A DNA stretch of 64,000 nucleotides. It comes from Mesorhizobium terrae (GTDB lineage Bacteria; Pseudomonadota; Alphaproteobacteria; Rhizobiales; Rhizobiaceae). Below, piece by piece: positions 28,582-37,491 of the stretch. The stretch's first letter is position 1; every line of letters starts with the position of its first letter. The position numbers and the translations under genes are program-made. The stretch is from positions 2,108,001-2,172,000 of the forward strand of contig NZ_CP044218.1 of the NCBI RefSeq assembly GCF_008727715.1, read 5' to 3'. A model generated the notes under the pieces. The model was not told the DNA's origin, did not search any database, and saw only the letters and a program-made list of their open reading frames with translations.

Positions 28582-29105
28582 TTTGTTTCCCCAAGCACGA
28601 AATGTGCGGCCAAGCTAAAGAAACAGGGGGCGGTCTTCTTCGACAAGCCCTTGAGGAAAGAAATCATCCTTTTATTTCAATTGACTATCCGATCGCGCAT
28701 TAAATTTCCCGGCAATTCTTTCCACACCCTTCCTGGCCTGCGGCATCCTTGCGCCTGAAAGCCGTCCTCAACGGGAACCTGGTGCGCACCGGGTATCAGG
28801 GAGGACGTCGGTGCCGGACTGGCAGCGCTAACGGTGGCGTTGTCTGGTGACGAGCCCTAAGTCCGGGCCCTGGAAAAACCCGGCCGCCGCGAATGGCGGC
28901 TTTGAGGCCCGAAGTCTGCCGTCGCGAATGACGTGCGAGGTCGGTCCGGGGCAAGAACACCGGCGGGGCGCCCGGAAGGCGCCAGCATTAGAATAGTGTG
29001 AGGCACCGACCCGGCGCCCCGCTTCCCGACTTCTCCCGCAACGGGAGTGTTCTTTGACAATGGCCAGGGCGGATTTTCCGCAGCGTGGCGATGAAGAAGT
29101 GTGGC
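28582..29105. other. 524-base gene-free region with extensive complementary segments; possible structured RNA or repeat
   Basis: No convincing gene is seen. GTCGGTGCC (28807-28815) is perfectly complementary to GGCACCGAC (29002-29010), 186 bases away, and just inside CTGGC (28819-28823) pairs with GCCAG (28981-28985). Local hairpins are CCGGG/CCCGG (28863-28867/28879-28883), GCCGCC/GGCGGC (28883-28888/28895-28900) and GGCGCC/GGCGCC (28967-28972/28978-28983). GGTCGG (28939-28944) could instead pair with CCGACC (29006-29011), which competes with the long-range stem. The strand is undecided. On the minus strand it would be leader to the sigma-factor gene. Confidence 0.45.
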
Positions 29106-29987
29106 TTACAAAAACAGGGCGCGGTCCTTTTCAACGAGCCCGGCAATGAAGGCGGCGACGACCTGAATGCGCCGCAGCTGGCGGACACTTTCATGATAGA
29201 CCAGCCAGTAGGCGCGGCGGATCGGGGTGGCTGCTTCCACGGGGACCAGTTCCGGCATTGAGCGGGCGACGAAAGTATGCAGGATGCCGACGCCAGCACC
29301 GGACCGTACCGCCTCCGCCTGGCCGAGCGCCGAGGAGATGGCGAAAGTGGAATGCCAGTCCGGACTGAACTCGGCCGCGTAGTCGAGCGACTGGCTGACG
29401 ATGAGGTCAGGCACATAGCCGATCAACGGATGTTGCTGCAGTTCGGCCTTGCTCGCCGGCAGGCCGTGCTTTTCGGCATAGGCGCGCGAGGCATAGAGGC
29501 CGAGCGTGTAATCGACCAGCTTGCCGGCAACCAGTCGCCCCTCGGTCGGCCGTTCGACGGTGATCGCGATGTCGGCCTCTCGGCGCGACAGCGAGAAGGA
29601 GCGCGGCACCGGCACGAGTTGGATCGTGAGTTCGCGATGCAGTGCGGTCAGCGCGCCAAGCCGCGGCGCGAGATAGGCGACGCCGAAGCCGTCGGGCGCG
29701 CCGATGCGCACGGTGCCGGAAATGTCGTCGCCTTCGCCGGCCACCGTCGAGCGCGCGGCGATCATCTCCGCTTCCATGCGCTCGGCAATGTCGAGGAAGC
29801 GTTCTCCGGCCGGCGTCAGCTCGGAACCGGTGGTAAGCCGGCGAAACAGTTTGGTCCGCAAGGCCTCTTCGAGCGCGGCGATGCGCCGCGAGACCGTGGC
29901 ATGGTTCAACTCGAGGCGTTTTGCGGCGCCCAGGATCTGGCCCGAGCGGGCCACGGCCAGGAAGATACGCACGTCATCCCAATTCAT
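29106..29987 (-). CDS. LysR family transcriptional regulator
   Basis: A 293-residue regulator. The winged helix-turn-helix is at residues 1-62 (MNWDDVRIFLAVARSGQILG, AAKRLELNHATVSRRIAALE). The effector-binding domain follows from about residue 88 (GTVRIGAPDGFGVAYLAPRL). The start at 29987 follows GGAGG; a longer open frame upstream enters the shared promoter region. It is divergent from mmsA with a 184-base gap, so it may control mmsA, but the effector is unknown. Confidence 0.92.
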   Translation of the reverse strand: MNWDDVRIFLAVARSGQILGAAKRLELNHATVSRRIAALEEALRTKLFRRLTTGSELTPAGERFLDIAERMEAEMIAARSTVAGEGDDISGTVRIGAPDGFGVAYLAPRLGALTALHRELTIQLVPVPRSFSLSRREADIAITVERPTEGRLVAGKLVDYTLGLYASRAYAEKHGLPASKAELQQHPLIGYVPDLIVSQSLDYAAEFSPDWHSTFAISSALGQAEAVRSGAGVGILHTFVARSMPELVPVEAATPIRRAYWLVYHESVRQLRRIQVVAAFIAGLVEKDRALFL

Positions 29988-30171
29988 GATGCCTCCGGGC
30001 GGGTGGGCTTGCCTGTATTCCGGACGAAACGAACCATCGGCATCTTTGCGCTGTTTGATGCTTCTGTCCAGTTCGGTATTTAATCCTTGCACAACGGCTG
30101 CGATTTCCCTCGCGTTGCGTTCCGATCCTCAAAGGCAGACAATGGCCTCATCAAAATCCAGGGAGAGAACC

Positions 30172-31668
30172 ATGATCGAATACGGTCATTTCGTCGGTGG
30201 CAAGCGCGTCGCCGGTACGAGCGGACGCAAGCAGGACGTGATGCAGCCGATGGACGGCTCGGTGCGCGGCACGGTCGCGCTGGCCTCCAAGTCGGAGCTG
30301 CGCGCCGCTGTCGAAAACGCCAAGGCGGCACAGATAAAGTGGGCGGCGGTCAATCCGCAGCGCCGCGTGCGCGTGCTGATGAAGTTCCTGGAACTCGCCA
30401 ACCGCGAATATGACTCGCTGGCCGAAATCCTGGCGCGTGAGCACGGCAAGACCATCGCCGACGCCAAGGGCGACATCCAGCGCGGCCTCGAAGTGGTCGA
30501 GGTCTGCATCGGCGCGCCGCATATGATGAAGGGCGAGTTCACCGACGGCGCCGGCCCCGGCATCGACGTCTATTCGATGCGGCAGCCGCTCGGTGTCGTC
30601 GCCGGCATCACCCCGTTCAATTTCCCGGCGATGATCCCGCTCTGGAAGATCGCCCCCGCGATCGCCTGCGGCAACGCTTTCATCCTGAAGCCTTCCGAGC
30701 GCGATCCGGGCGTGCCGCTGCGCATCGCCGAGCTGTTCATCGAGGCCGGCCTGCCGGAGGGCGTTCTCAACGTCGTCAACGGCGATAAGGAAGTGGTCGA
30801 CGCCATCCTCGACGATCCGGACATCAAGGCCATCGGCTTCGTCGGCTCGACGCCGATCGCGCAATACATCTACTCGCGCGGCTGCGCGGCCGGAAAGCGC
30901 GTGCAGTGCTTCGGCGGCGCCAAGAACCACATGATCATCATGCCCGATGCCGACATGGACCAGACGGTCGATGCGCTGATCGGCGCCGGCTACGGTTCGG
31001 CTGGCGAGCGCTGCATGGCGATCTCGGTTGCGGTTCCGGTCGGCAACGATACCGCGAACCGGCTGATGGAAAAGCTGATCCCGCGCGTCGAGAGCCTCAA
31101 GGTCGGTCCGTCGACCGATTCGTCGGCCGATTTCGGCCCGGTGGTGACCGCGCAGGCGCTGGAGCGCATCAAGGGTTACGTCGACATCGGCGTCAAGGAA
31201 GGCGCCAAGCTCGTCGTCGACGGTCGCGGCTTCAAGATGCAGGGCTACGAGAACGGCTACTATATGGGTGGCTGCCTGTTCGACAATGTGACGCCGGACA
31301 TGCGCATCTATCAGGAAGAGATCTTCGGGCCGGTGCTTTCGGTGGTGCGCGCCCCGCGCTACGAGGACGCGATCAAGCTCGCCAACGACCATGAGATGGG
31401 CAATGGCGTCGCCATCTTCACCCGCGACGGCGATGCGGCGCGCGATTTCGCCAGCCGCGTGCAGGTCGGCATGATCGGCATCAACGTGCCGATCCCGGTG
31501 CCGATCGCCTATTACACCTTCGGTGGTTGGAAGGCGTCGTCCTTCGGCGATCTCAACCAGCACGGCCCGGACGCGTTCCGCTTCTACACCAAGACCAAGA
31601 CGGTCACCTCGCGCTGGCCGTCGGGCGTCAAGGATGGTGCCGAGTTCGTCATTCCCACGATGAATTGA
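30172..31668 (+). CDS. mmsA: CoA-acylating methylmalonate-semialdehyde dehydrogenase
   Basis: A 498-residue aldehyde dehydrogenase that converts methylmalonate semialdehyde to propionyl-CoA, and malonate semialdehyde to acetyl-CoA, in valine and inositol breakdown. The N-terminus (HFVGGKRVAGTSGRKQDVMQ), ITPFNFPAMIPLWKIAPAIA and the catalytic cysteine in GSAGERCMAIS are typical. The usual general-base glutamate of hydrolytic relatives is replaced in the QCFGGAKNHMI block, the mark of CoA-dependent members. GGGAGAG precedes the ATG. The neighbouring branched-chain amino acid transporter is compatible with valine use. Confidence 0.94.
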   Translation: MIEYGHFVGGKRVAGTSGRKQDVMQPMDGSVRGTVALASKSELRAAVENAKAAQIKWAAVNPQRRVRVLMKFLELANREYDSLAEILAREHGKTIADAKGDIQRGLEVVEVCIGAPHMMKGEFTDGAGPGIDVYSMRQPLGVVAGITPFNFPAMIPLWKIAPAIACGNAFILKPSERDPGVPLRIAELFIEAGLPEGVLNVVNGDKEVVDAILDDPDIKAIGFVGSTPIAQYIYSRGCAAGKRVQCFGGAKNHMIIMPDADMDQTVDALIGAGYGSAGERCMAISVAVPVGNDTANRLMEKLIPRVESLKVGPSTDSSADFGPVVTAQALERIKGYVDIGVKEGAKLVVDGRGFKMQGYENGYYMGGCLFDNVTPDMRIYQEEIFGPVLSVVRAPRYEDAIKLANDHEMGNGVAIFTRDGDAARDFASRVQVGMIGINVPIPVPIAYYTFGGWKASSFGDLNQHGPDAFRFYTKTKTVTSRWPSGVKDGAEFVIPTMN

Positions 31669-31690
31669 CGACAGCCAATCTCGAAAATGA

Positions 31691-31719
31691 AACGGGCGCC
31701 ATCGGCGCCCGTTTTTTAT
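31691..31719 (+). terminator. Bidirectional rho-independent terminator between mmsA and the XRE gene
   Basis: ACGGGCGCC (31692-31700) pairs with GGCGCCCGT (31704-31712) around a three-base loop, followed by a six-T run for the mmsA transcript. On the minus strand the same stem is followed by TTTCATTTT. The XRE gene stop codon lies inside the T-run. Confidence 0.9.
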
Positions 31720-31943
31720 GCATCATCCTCTTCCTCGGCCCCTGGCCGATATTCGAGCAAATCCCCCGGCTGGCAGTCGAGTTCGGCGCAGATGCGCGCC
31801 AGTGTCGGGAAGCGCACGCCCTTCACCTTGCCGGATTTCAGCAGCGACAGGTTCTGCTCGGTGATGCCGATCTTGGCGGCGAGTTCCTTGGAGCGCACCT
31901 TGCGGCGCGCCAGCATGACGTCGAGATTGACGATGATCGGCAT
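31716..31943 (-). CDS. XRE (Cro/CI) family transcriptional regulator
   Basis: A 75-residue protein that is almost only a helix-turn-helix: MPIIVNLDVMLARRKVRSKE, LAAKIGITEQNLSLLKSGKV, RFPTLARICAELDCQPGDLL. This is the YozG/YgzD-like small regulator usually encoded with a DUF2975 membrane protein. The ATG at 31943 overlaps the stop of the DUF2975 gene (TGATG), so the pair is translationally coupled. It probably represses its own promoter (see the operator entry at 32520). Confidence 0.88.
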   Translation of the reverse strand: MPIIVNLDVMLARRKVRSKELAAKIGITEQNLSLLKSGKVKGVRFPTLARICAELDCQPGDLLEYRPGAEEEDDA

Positions 31944-32488
31944 CAGACGAACCGCCTGTTCTCGTCTTCGATTTCGGCGGCGACCGTCATCAGATGCCCG
32001 CACATCACCAGCACGCCGGATACCAGCAAGGTGAACAATTCGGGCGTCCCGAAGCCGATGGAGAGGAAGCGCTGGCCGGGCGGCATGTCGATCGACAAAA
32101 CGAGCGAGACGACCGGACGCGAGACCAGCATGACGAGTGCATTGATGAAAAAGGCGATGCCGGCCCGCCGTAGCCAGCGCGCGGCTTCAATGCCAATCGT
32201 CTCGCGGCGGCCGATATCGCGGAGGGCTGCCCATAGTCCCAGCAGGCCCGCGACCATCGGAACGGTCTGAACCAGGAAGATCGCCACCAGCAGCCATGTC
32301 GAGATGTCGGAGCTGTGGGCAGGAGTGGCAAAGCCGTATTGCTGCGCGGCGAACGGGCCAATCCGTTCCGGTTCCATAAGCGCCCATCCCAGCCCAACGG
32401 CCACGACGCCGAGGACGATCACGACGATCGCCGCGACCAGATATTCCAGCTGCCGGCTCAGCCGGCGGGCCCGTTCTCGTTCCGCCAT
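31943..32488 (-). CDS. DUF2975 family membrane protein
   Basis: A 181-residue protein with four hydrophobic segments: YLVAAIVVIVLGVVAVGLGW, LLVAIFLVQTVPMVAGLLGL, AGIAFFINALVMLVSRPVVS and LFTLLVSGVLVMCGHLMTVA. These match the DUF2975 layout. The C-terminal VMCGHLMTVAAEIEDENRRF is characteristic. It precedes and overlaps the XRE regulator gene, the standard partner. The biochemical role is unknown; such pairs are thought of as small membrane-linked regulatory units. Confidence 0.85.
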   Translation of the reverse strand: MAERERARRLSRQLEYLVAAIVVIVLGVVAVGLGWALMEPERIGPFAAQQYGFATPAHSSDISTWLLVAIFLVQTVPMVAGLLGLWAALRDIGRRETIGIEAARWLRRAGIAFFINALVMLVSRPVVSLVLSIDMPPGQRFLSIGFGTPELFTLLVSGVLVMCGHLMTVAAEIEDENRRFV

Positions 32489-32519
32489 TTCATGGTCCTT
32501 CTTTTATCGGTTGCATTTA

Positions 32520-32536
32520 TTATCGTAAAACAATAA
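32520..32536. promoter_or_regulatory. Probable operator of the XRE/DUF2975 unit
   Basis: TTATCG-taaaa-CAATAA (32520-32536) is an inverted repeat with one mismatch in an unusually AT-rich stretch (32508-32555) between the DUF2975 gene and the divergent lipoprotein gene. Its placement 32 bases upstream of the DUF2975 start fits autoregulation. Confidence 0.5.
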
Positions 32537-32565
32537 TTATTGGCTGTCAAATATGGATTCCCCTC

Positions 32566-33156
32566 ATGATCAAACATGTATTTCGTGTCAGCGCATTGGT
32601 TGCCGCGCTTTTGGCGGCCGGCTGCGCATCCATCACGCCATCGGCACTGGTCAGACTGGCTACCATGGACCCACTTGCGGCCGATCCCGCGGTGCTCAGC
32701 GTTGCCGCGGTGATGCCGGCCGCCCTGAAACTGCGCAACGCCGATGTCGTGCTGGACTTTTCGCTGGAAGCGCCGGCGCCTTATGGACCGGTGCACGAGG
32801 TGGTGCCGCTTGAGATCGTCGATGGCGACGCAACGCCAGGTGTCGTCGCCAGCCCAACCTTCGAACATATCCAGCAGGCACGTATCGCCAGGGCCGATGT
32901 CGAGAGGCTTTCGGCGGGCCTGGCAAAGGCGCGCGCCTTCCGCGCGACCGGGCGCAGTGACGGCAAAGGTAGCATTACAGTGACAATCAAGGGCGGCTGC
33001 CGGGCCGGTGCCGTCGGCAACGGGCCGCTGATTGCCGCCATTCACATGCGCAGCAAGCCCGGCGAAAAGTTCTTTCCCCTGACGACGTCGATCGATCTGC
33101 GCAAACTGCTGGGCGATGCGGCCATTGCAATGTTGCCGGCGTGTCGGGGCGGATGA
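32566..33156 (+). CDS. Putative lipoprotein of unknown function
   Basis: A 196-residue protein with a lipoprotein signal peptide: MIKHVFRVSALVAALLAAGC places the lipobox LAAGC at residues 16-20. The mature part contains DVVLDFSLEAPAPYGPVHEV and GSITVTIKGGCRAGAVGNGP, with no motif I recognise. It is divergent from DUF2975-XRE and shares the AT-rich operator region. Membrane anchoring in the envelope is predicted; the role is unknown. Confidence 0.7.
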   Translation: MIKHVFRVSALVAALLAAGCASITPSALVRLATMDPLAADPAVLSVAAVMPAALKLRNADVVLDFSLEAPAPYGPVHEVVPLEIVDGDATPGVVASPTFEHIQQARIARADVERLSAGLAKARAFRATGRSDGKGSITVTIKGGCRAGAVGNGPLIAAIHMRSKPGEKFFPLTTSIDLRKLLGDAAIAMLPACRGG

Positions 33157-33364
33157 TCTCGGCGCTTTCTTAGGCCGATGCTTGTTTCCGCAACGGCGCC
33201 TACCCATATCGATTCATAGAGCCCCAGCGATAGCTCGGGGCATGAACCGGAAACCAGAAGGAGCGACGCGATGAAGTCGTCGAACCAGGCCTGGAGCGTA
33301 CCGGCACACTGAGGCGGCCCATATGCCTCTCCTTGCCGGCATGCGCAGGCAAAGGAGGTGCCTT

Positions 33365-33682
33365 ATGGCACGCTATTTCACGTTTCGATGGATCAGAATG
33401 GGCTTGGTTGGCGTCTTGCTGGCGCTGCCGAGTGCTCCGGCGCAGGCTCAGGTTGCCTGCGGACCGCACGATCTTGTCGTGACCCGGCTTGGCCAGCTCT
33501 TCCAGGAGCGGCAGACTGGCTATGGTCTTGCCGGACAAGCGGTCATTGTCGAGATCTATGTGTCGACGAGCGGCACCTGGACGATGCTGGTGACCGATGT
33601 TGCTGGCCGAAGCTGCATCGTGGCGGCTGGCGATGGCTGGGAGAATACGGTTCCGGTCGCCAGCAAAGGGCGCGCTGCCTGA
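33365..33682 (+). CDS. Small secreted protein of unknown function
   Basis: A 105-residue protein. The signal peptide is WIRMGLVGVLLALPSAPAQA with cleavage before QVACG. The mature 70-odd residues contain LVVTRLGQLFQERQTGYGLA and SGTWTMLVTDVAGRSCIVAA, with two cysteines that could form a disulfide. Similar small periplasmic proteins are frequent in Rhizobiales, and no function is known to me. A strong AGGAGG precedes the ATG at 33365. Confidence 0.7.
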   Translation: MARYFTFRWIRMGLVGVLLALPSAPAQAQVACGPHDLVVTRLGQLFQERQTGYGLAGQAVIVEIYVSTSGTWTMLVTDVAGRSCIVAAGDGWENTVPVASKGRAA

Positions 33683-33705
33683 TCCGCCACTGCGGCGGAA
33701 CGAAT

Positions 33706-34377
33706 TCACCGCATCGCGGCGGCCTGAGCGTGCAGGCGAAGCAGCGCCATGAGCCGGTCCGCTTCGGCGGCGGCGGCGTCTTCGTCTCGTTCCAGGATGG
33801 CGCGGATCAAGGTGACATGATTGCCGGCGGCTTCGGCAAGGCCGGTGCCGCTCTGGAAGCGGAACCAGAAGCGACGGCTGTGCGTCTGCAGGGGGGCGAC
33901 GAGCCTGGCAGCATATTGATTGTCGGTAGCCGCCGCCATCACCTCATCGAGCGATTTGTCTGCTTCGAGGTAGCCGATGACGTCGTTGGTGACGACCGCG
34001 TCATGCATGGCCAACGCCGTCGCTTGCAGACGGGCGGCGATGTCCGGCGTGGCGAAACGCGCGACCGAGCGCGCGAGGATGATTTCGATGCCACGTCGCG
34101 CGTCGAGTACTTTCAGCCAGTCGCCCGCATGGAGGGGGGCGATTTCGAGACCAGCGCGGGGGCGAACAGAAATGAGCCCCTCCCAGGCAAGGCGCTGGAT
34201 CGCCTCTCGGACAGGGGTGCGACCGAGCGACAATTTTTCGATGAGCGCCCGTTCGGTGGTGAGACTGCTGGGTGCCAATTCGAGCGTGACGATCATTTTT
34301 TCGAGCGCGTGATAGGCTTTCGCGCTGACCGATTCAGCGGTTTCAGCGCGCTCGGTTTCAAGCTCGACGGTGTTCAA
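33706..34377 (-). CDS. GntR family transcriptional regulator (FCD/FadR-type)
   Basis: A 223-residue regulator. The GntR winged helix is at about residues 18-85 (KAYHALEKMIVTLELAPSSL, LGRTPVREAIQRLAWEGLIS) and is followed by an FCD helical ligand-binding domain (LKVLDARRGIEIILARSVAR, NQYAARLVAPLQTHSRRFWF, GNHVTLIRAILERDEDAA). Ligands are usually small organic acids. The start is TTG at 34377. The frame is open to another TTG at 34428, but that part overlaps a promoter (TTGTCG-17-TATATC on the minus strand) and operators, so the later start is preferred. It faces a strong divergent promoter. Confidence 0.85.
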   Translation of the reverse strand: MNTVELETERAETAESVSAKAYHALEKMIVTLELAPSSLTTERALIEKLSLGRTPVREAIQRLAWEGLISVRPRAGLEIAPLHAGDWLKVLDARRGIEIILARSVARFATPDIAARLQATALAMHDAVVTNDVIGYLEADKSLDEVMAAATDNQYAARLVAPLQTHSRRFWFRFQSGTGLAEAAGNHVTLIRAILERDEDAAAAEADRLMALLRLHAQAAAMR

Positions 34378-34394
34378 GGCTGCATCATCCGATT

Positions 34395-34470
34395 GATATA
34401 TTTTTGATATATCAAGCCGACAAACCAATTGACAGAAGGAATTTCGTCAAGATATATCAGTGATATATCA
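34395..34470. promoter_or_regulatory. Two divergent promoters covered by four GATATATC operator copies
   Basis: GATATATC or close copies begin at 34395, 34406, 34451 and 34462, two pairs each spaced 11 bases. Those at 34404-34415 (TTGATATATCAA) and 34461-34470 (TGATATATCA) are perfect palindromes. The rightward promoter is TTGACA (34429-34434) with a -10 in the right pair (ATATAT, 17-base spacer, or TATATC, 18). The leftward promoter is TTGTCG (34423-34418) and TATATC (34400-34395), 17 apart. The adjacent GntR protein is the natural ligand. Confidence 0.7.
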
Positions 34471-35192
34471 GATGGGGAAAACCTTGTGGGAGGGGTTATC
34501 GCCAGTGCTTGGGGCAGGATCGTCGCGACTGGTTTGTGCGGTGACGGCTGGGCGATGCGGTATCGCTGGCGGGTCGATGTGCCTGGGGCCGCACAACGCT
34601 CCTCTTGCGACGGCGGGCGCATGTTGAGGACGACGGGCGTCATGTCCGGGCGTCCGATCGGCGATGCCACGCTGTGCAAGCGCAGCTCCGGTAGAGCTCC
34701 GTCTTTTCTTCTAAATTTCTACAGGCAAGCCGGTTCAATGGCACCGGGCGCGTCCAGTCGTGGCTGGTCGGCGTTGCGGCAAGGGACGTGTCGCATGCCG
34801 GCGAATCCGCGCCGGGCCGATATACAGACCGCGTGCAACGGTTTGATCGTTAAGTATGGGGCCGGAACAGTTTCGCCGGTGAAGAAGGAGGAAAAACGAT
34901 TAGGCGCCAATGTGCAACAATCTGTCTAATCAACCGATTTTGAAGACGAAAGTTTCGAAAAGGGGTGCAAAATAATTCGGAATCGTCAAAGACATTGCTT
35001 TGTGCCAATGATACGGTCCGCAGTAGTCCACGAACCGGGCAACGATAAAATGGCAATCGCAAGGCACGTTGAAAACACGCGCCGGGCGATGAATAATTCG
35101 CCATTGCAATCCAGGTTTGAAGTCTTGGGACCAGGGGAAATACGAGAAGAAACGCGTCCGGGCCGGCGACGTTTCAGGGGAGCCTCCGTAAT
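34471..35192. other. About 720-base gene-free region between the GntR promoter array and liv
   Basis: A rightward frame from GTG 34486 to the stop at 34929 follows a GGGGA, but its composition (many Arg, Ser, Trp, Cys) and codon pattern look non-coding. I see no other gene. A promoter for livH lies at 35069-35097. The stretch may be a leader, a small RNA locus or the remains of a lost target gene of the GntR regulator. Confidence 0.5.
35069..35097 (+). promoter_or_regulatory. Probable promoter of the liv operon
   Basis: TTGAAA (35069-35074), 17 bases, AATAAT (35092-35097), each one mismatch from consensus. It would give a leader of about 90 bases before the livH ATG. Confidence 0.5.
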
Positions 35193-36095
<903 letters not shown>

Positions 36096-36099
36096 GTCC

Positions 36100-37491
36100 A
36101 TGGCCGTTACCGTGTCCAACACTCGCGACGAAGTCGCGAACCCGCTCGCTCGCGCCTTCCGCGAGGCGATCTATGCCGGCCTCGTCGCGTTTGGCCTGTT
36201 CGTTTTGTTCATCGGTCTGAGGACCGACCAGAACATCCGCAACGAACTGGTGCTGCTGCAGCGTTGGGGGCTGCTCGCCGCCGTGGTCTTCGCCACCGCA
36301 CTAGGGCGCTTCCTCTATGTCGGCTTTGTCCAGCCGGCCATGGAGCGCGCCAAGGCCGAAAAGGCCAAGGCGCCGGCGGCCGTTGCCGAGCCGGGCTTCA
36401 TTCGCCGTAATTTCAACTCCATCGGCATCGGCGTTCTGCTGATCTATCCCGTCGTGGTGGTTCTGCTGGTCGGTTTCCAGGGATCGCTGAAATGGGTGGA
36501 CAATTTCGGCATCCAGATCCTGATCTATGTGATGCTGGCCTGGGGCCTGAACATCGTCGTCGGCCTGGCCGGCCTGCTCGACCTCGGTTATGTCGCCTTC
36601 TACGCGGTCGGCGCTTACGCCTACGCGCTGCTCGGCACGCATTTCGGCCTGTCTTTCTGGATCCTGCTGCCCGCAGCCGGGATCATGGCGGCCTTCTGGG
36701 GTGTGCTGTTGGGTTTCCCGGTGCTGCGTCTGCGCGGCGACTATCTGGCCATCGTGACGCTTGCCTTCGGTGAGATCATTCGTCTGGTGCTGATCAACTG
36801 GCGTGACATCACCAACGGCTCCGCCGGCGTTTCCGGCATTCCGAAAGTGTCGTTCTTCGGCCTGTTTACCTTCAACGTCTCGGACCCGAACTACATCTCC
36901 AAGGTGCTGGGCATTGCCCAGTCGGGTGCCTACTACAAAATCTTCCTCTACTACCTCATCCTGGCACTGGCGCTGTTCACCGCCTTCGTCACCATCCGGC
37001 TCAGGCGCATGCCGGTGGGGCGCGCCTGGGAAGCCCTGCGCGAAGATGAGATCGCCTGCCGCTCGCTCGGCATCAACACCACCACCACCAAGCTGACCGC
37101 CTTTGCAACGGGCGCCATGTTCGGCGGCTTTGCCGGCGCGTTCTTCGCGGCGCGCCAGGGATTCGTCTCGCCGGAATCCTTCGTCTTCATCGAATCGGCG
37201 ATCATCCTGGCGATCGTCGTTCTGGGCGGCATGGGCTCGCTGAGCGGCATTGCGGTCGCCGCGGCGGTCATGATCGGCGGCACCGAAATCCTGCGTGAAC
37301 TGGACTTCCTCAAGGTTTTGTTCGGGCCGGACTTCACGCCTGAGCTCTACCGTATGCTCCTGTTCGGCATGGCCATGGTCATCGTCATGTTGTGGAAGCC
37401 ACGCGGCTTCGTCGGCAGTCGAGAACCGACAGCGTTCCTGAGAGAACGAAAAGCGGTTTCAGGCTCCTTCACCAAGGAAGGACACGGCTGA
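36100..37491 (+). CDS. livM: Branched-chain amino acid ABC transporter permease LivM
   Basis: A 463-residue permease with an extended N-terminal part (about 150 residues with two or three hydrophobic segments). The conserved LivM domain then follows: [40 protein letters not shown] and the coupling loop [40 protein letters not shown] is near the C-terminus. The stop overlaps the livG start (TGATG). Confidence 0.96.
   Translation: MAVTVSNTRDEVANPLARAFREAIYAGLVAFGLFVLFIGLRTDQNIRNELVLLQRWGLLAAVVFATALGRFLYVGFVQPAMERAKAEKAKAPAAVAEPGFIRRNFNSIGIGVLLIYPVVVVLLVGFQGSLKWVDNFGIQILIYVMLAWGLNIVVGLAGLLDLGYVAFYAVGAYAYALLGTHFGLSFWILLPAAGIMAAFWGVLLGFPVLRLRGDYLAIVTLAFGEIIRLVLINWRDITNGSAGVSGIPKVSFFGLFTFNVSDPNYISKVLGIAQSGAYYKIFLYYLILALALFTAFVTIRLRRMPVGRAWEALREDEIACRSLGINTTTTKLTAFATGAMFGGFAGAFFAARQGFVSPESFVFIESAIILAIVVLGGMGSLSGIAVAAAVMIGGTEILRELDFLKVLFGPDFTPELYRMLLFGMAMVIVMLWKPRGFVGSREPTAFLRERKAVSGSFTKEGHG

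Noticed and set aside
28774..28815. Cobalamin riboswitch-like string (GGGAACCTGGTGCGCACCGGG)
   Set aside because: The part that should follow (CCCGCAACTGT core and the B12 box) is missing, and no cobalamin-related gene is near.
28857..29060. Minus-strand 67-codon open frame in the structured gap
   Set aside because: No ribosome binding site, no known motif, and it coincides with the complementary segments that better explain the sequence constraint.
34486..34929. Possible 147-codon gene after the rightward GntR-controlled promoter
   Set aside because: GTG with GGGGA upstream is suggestive, but codon pattern and amino acid composition look random and I recognise no motif. Kept only as part of the leader-region finding.
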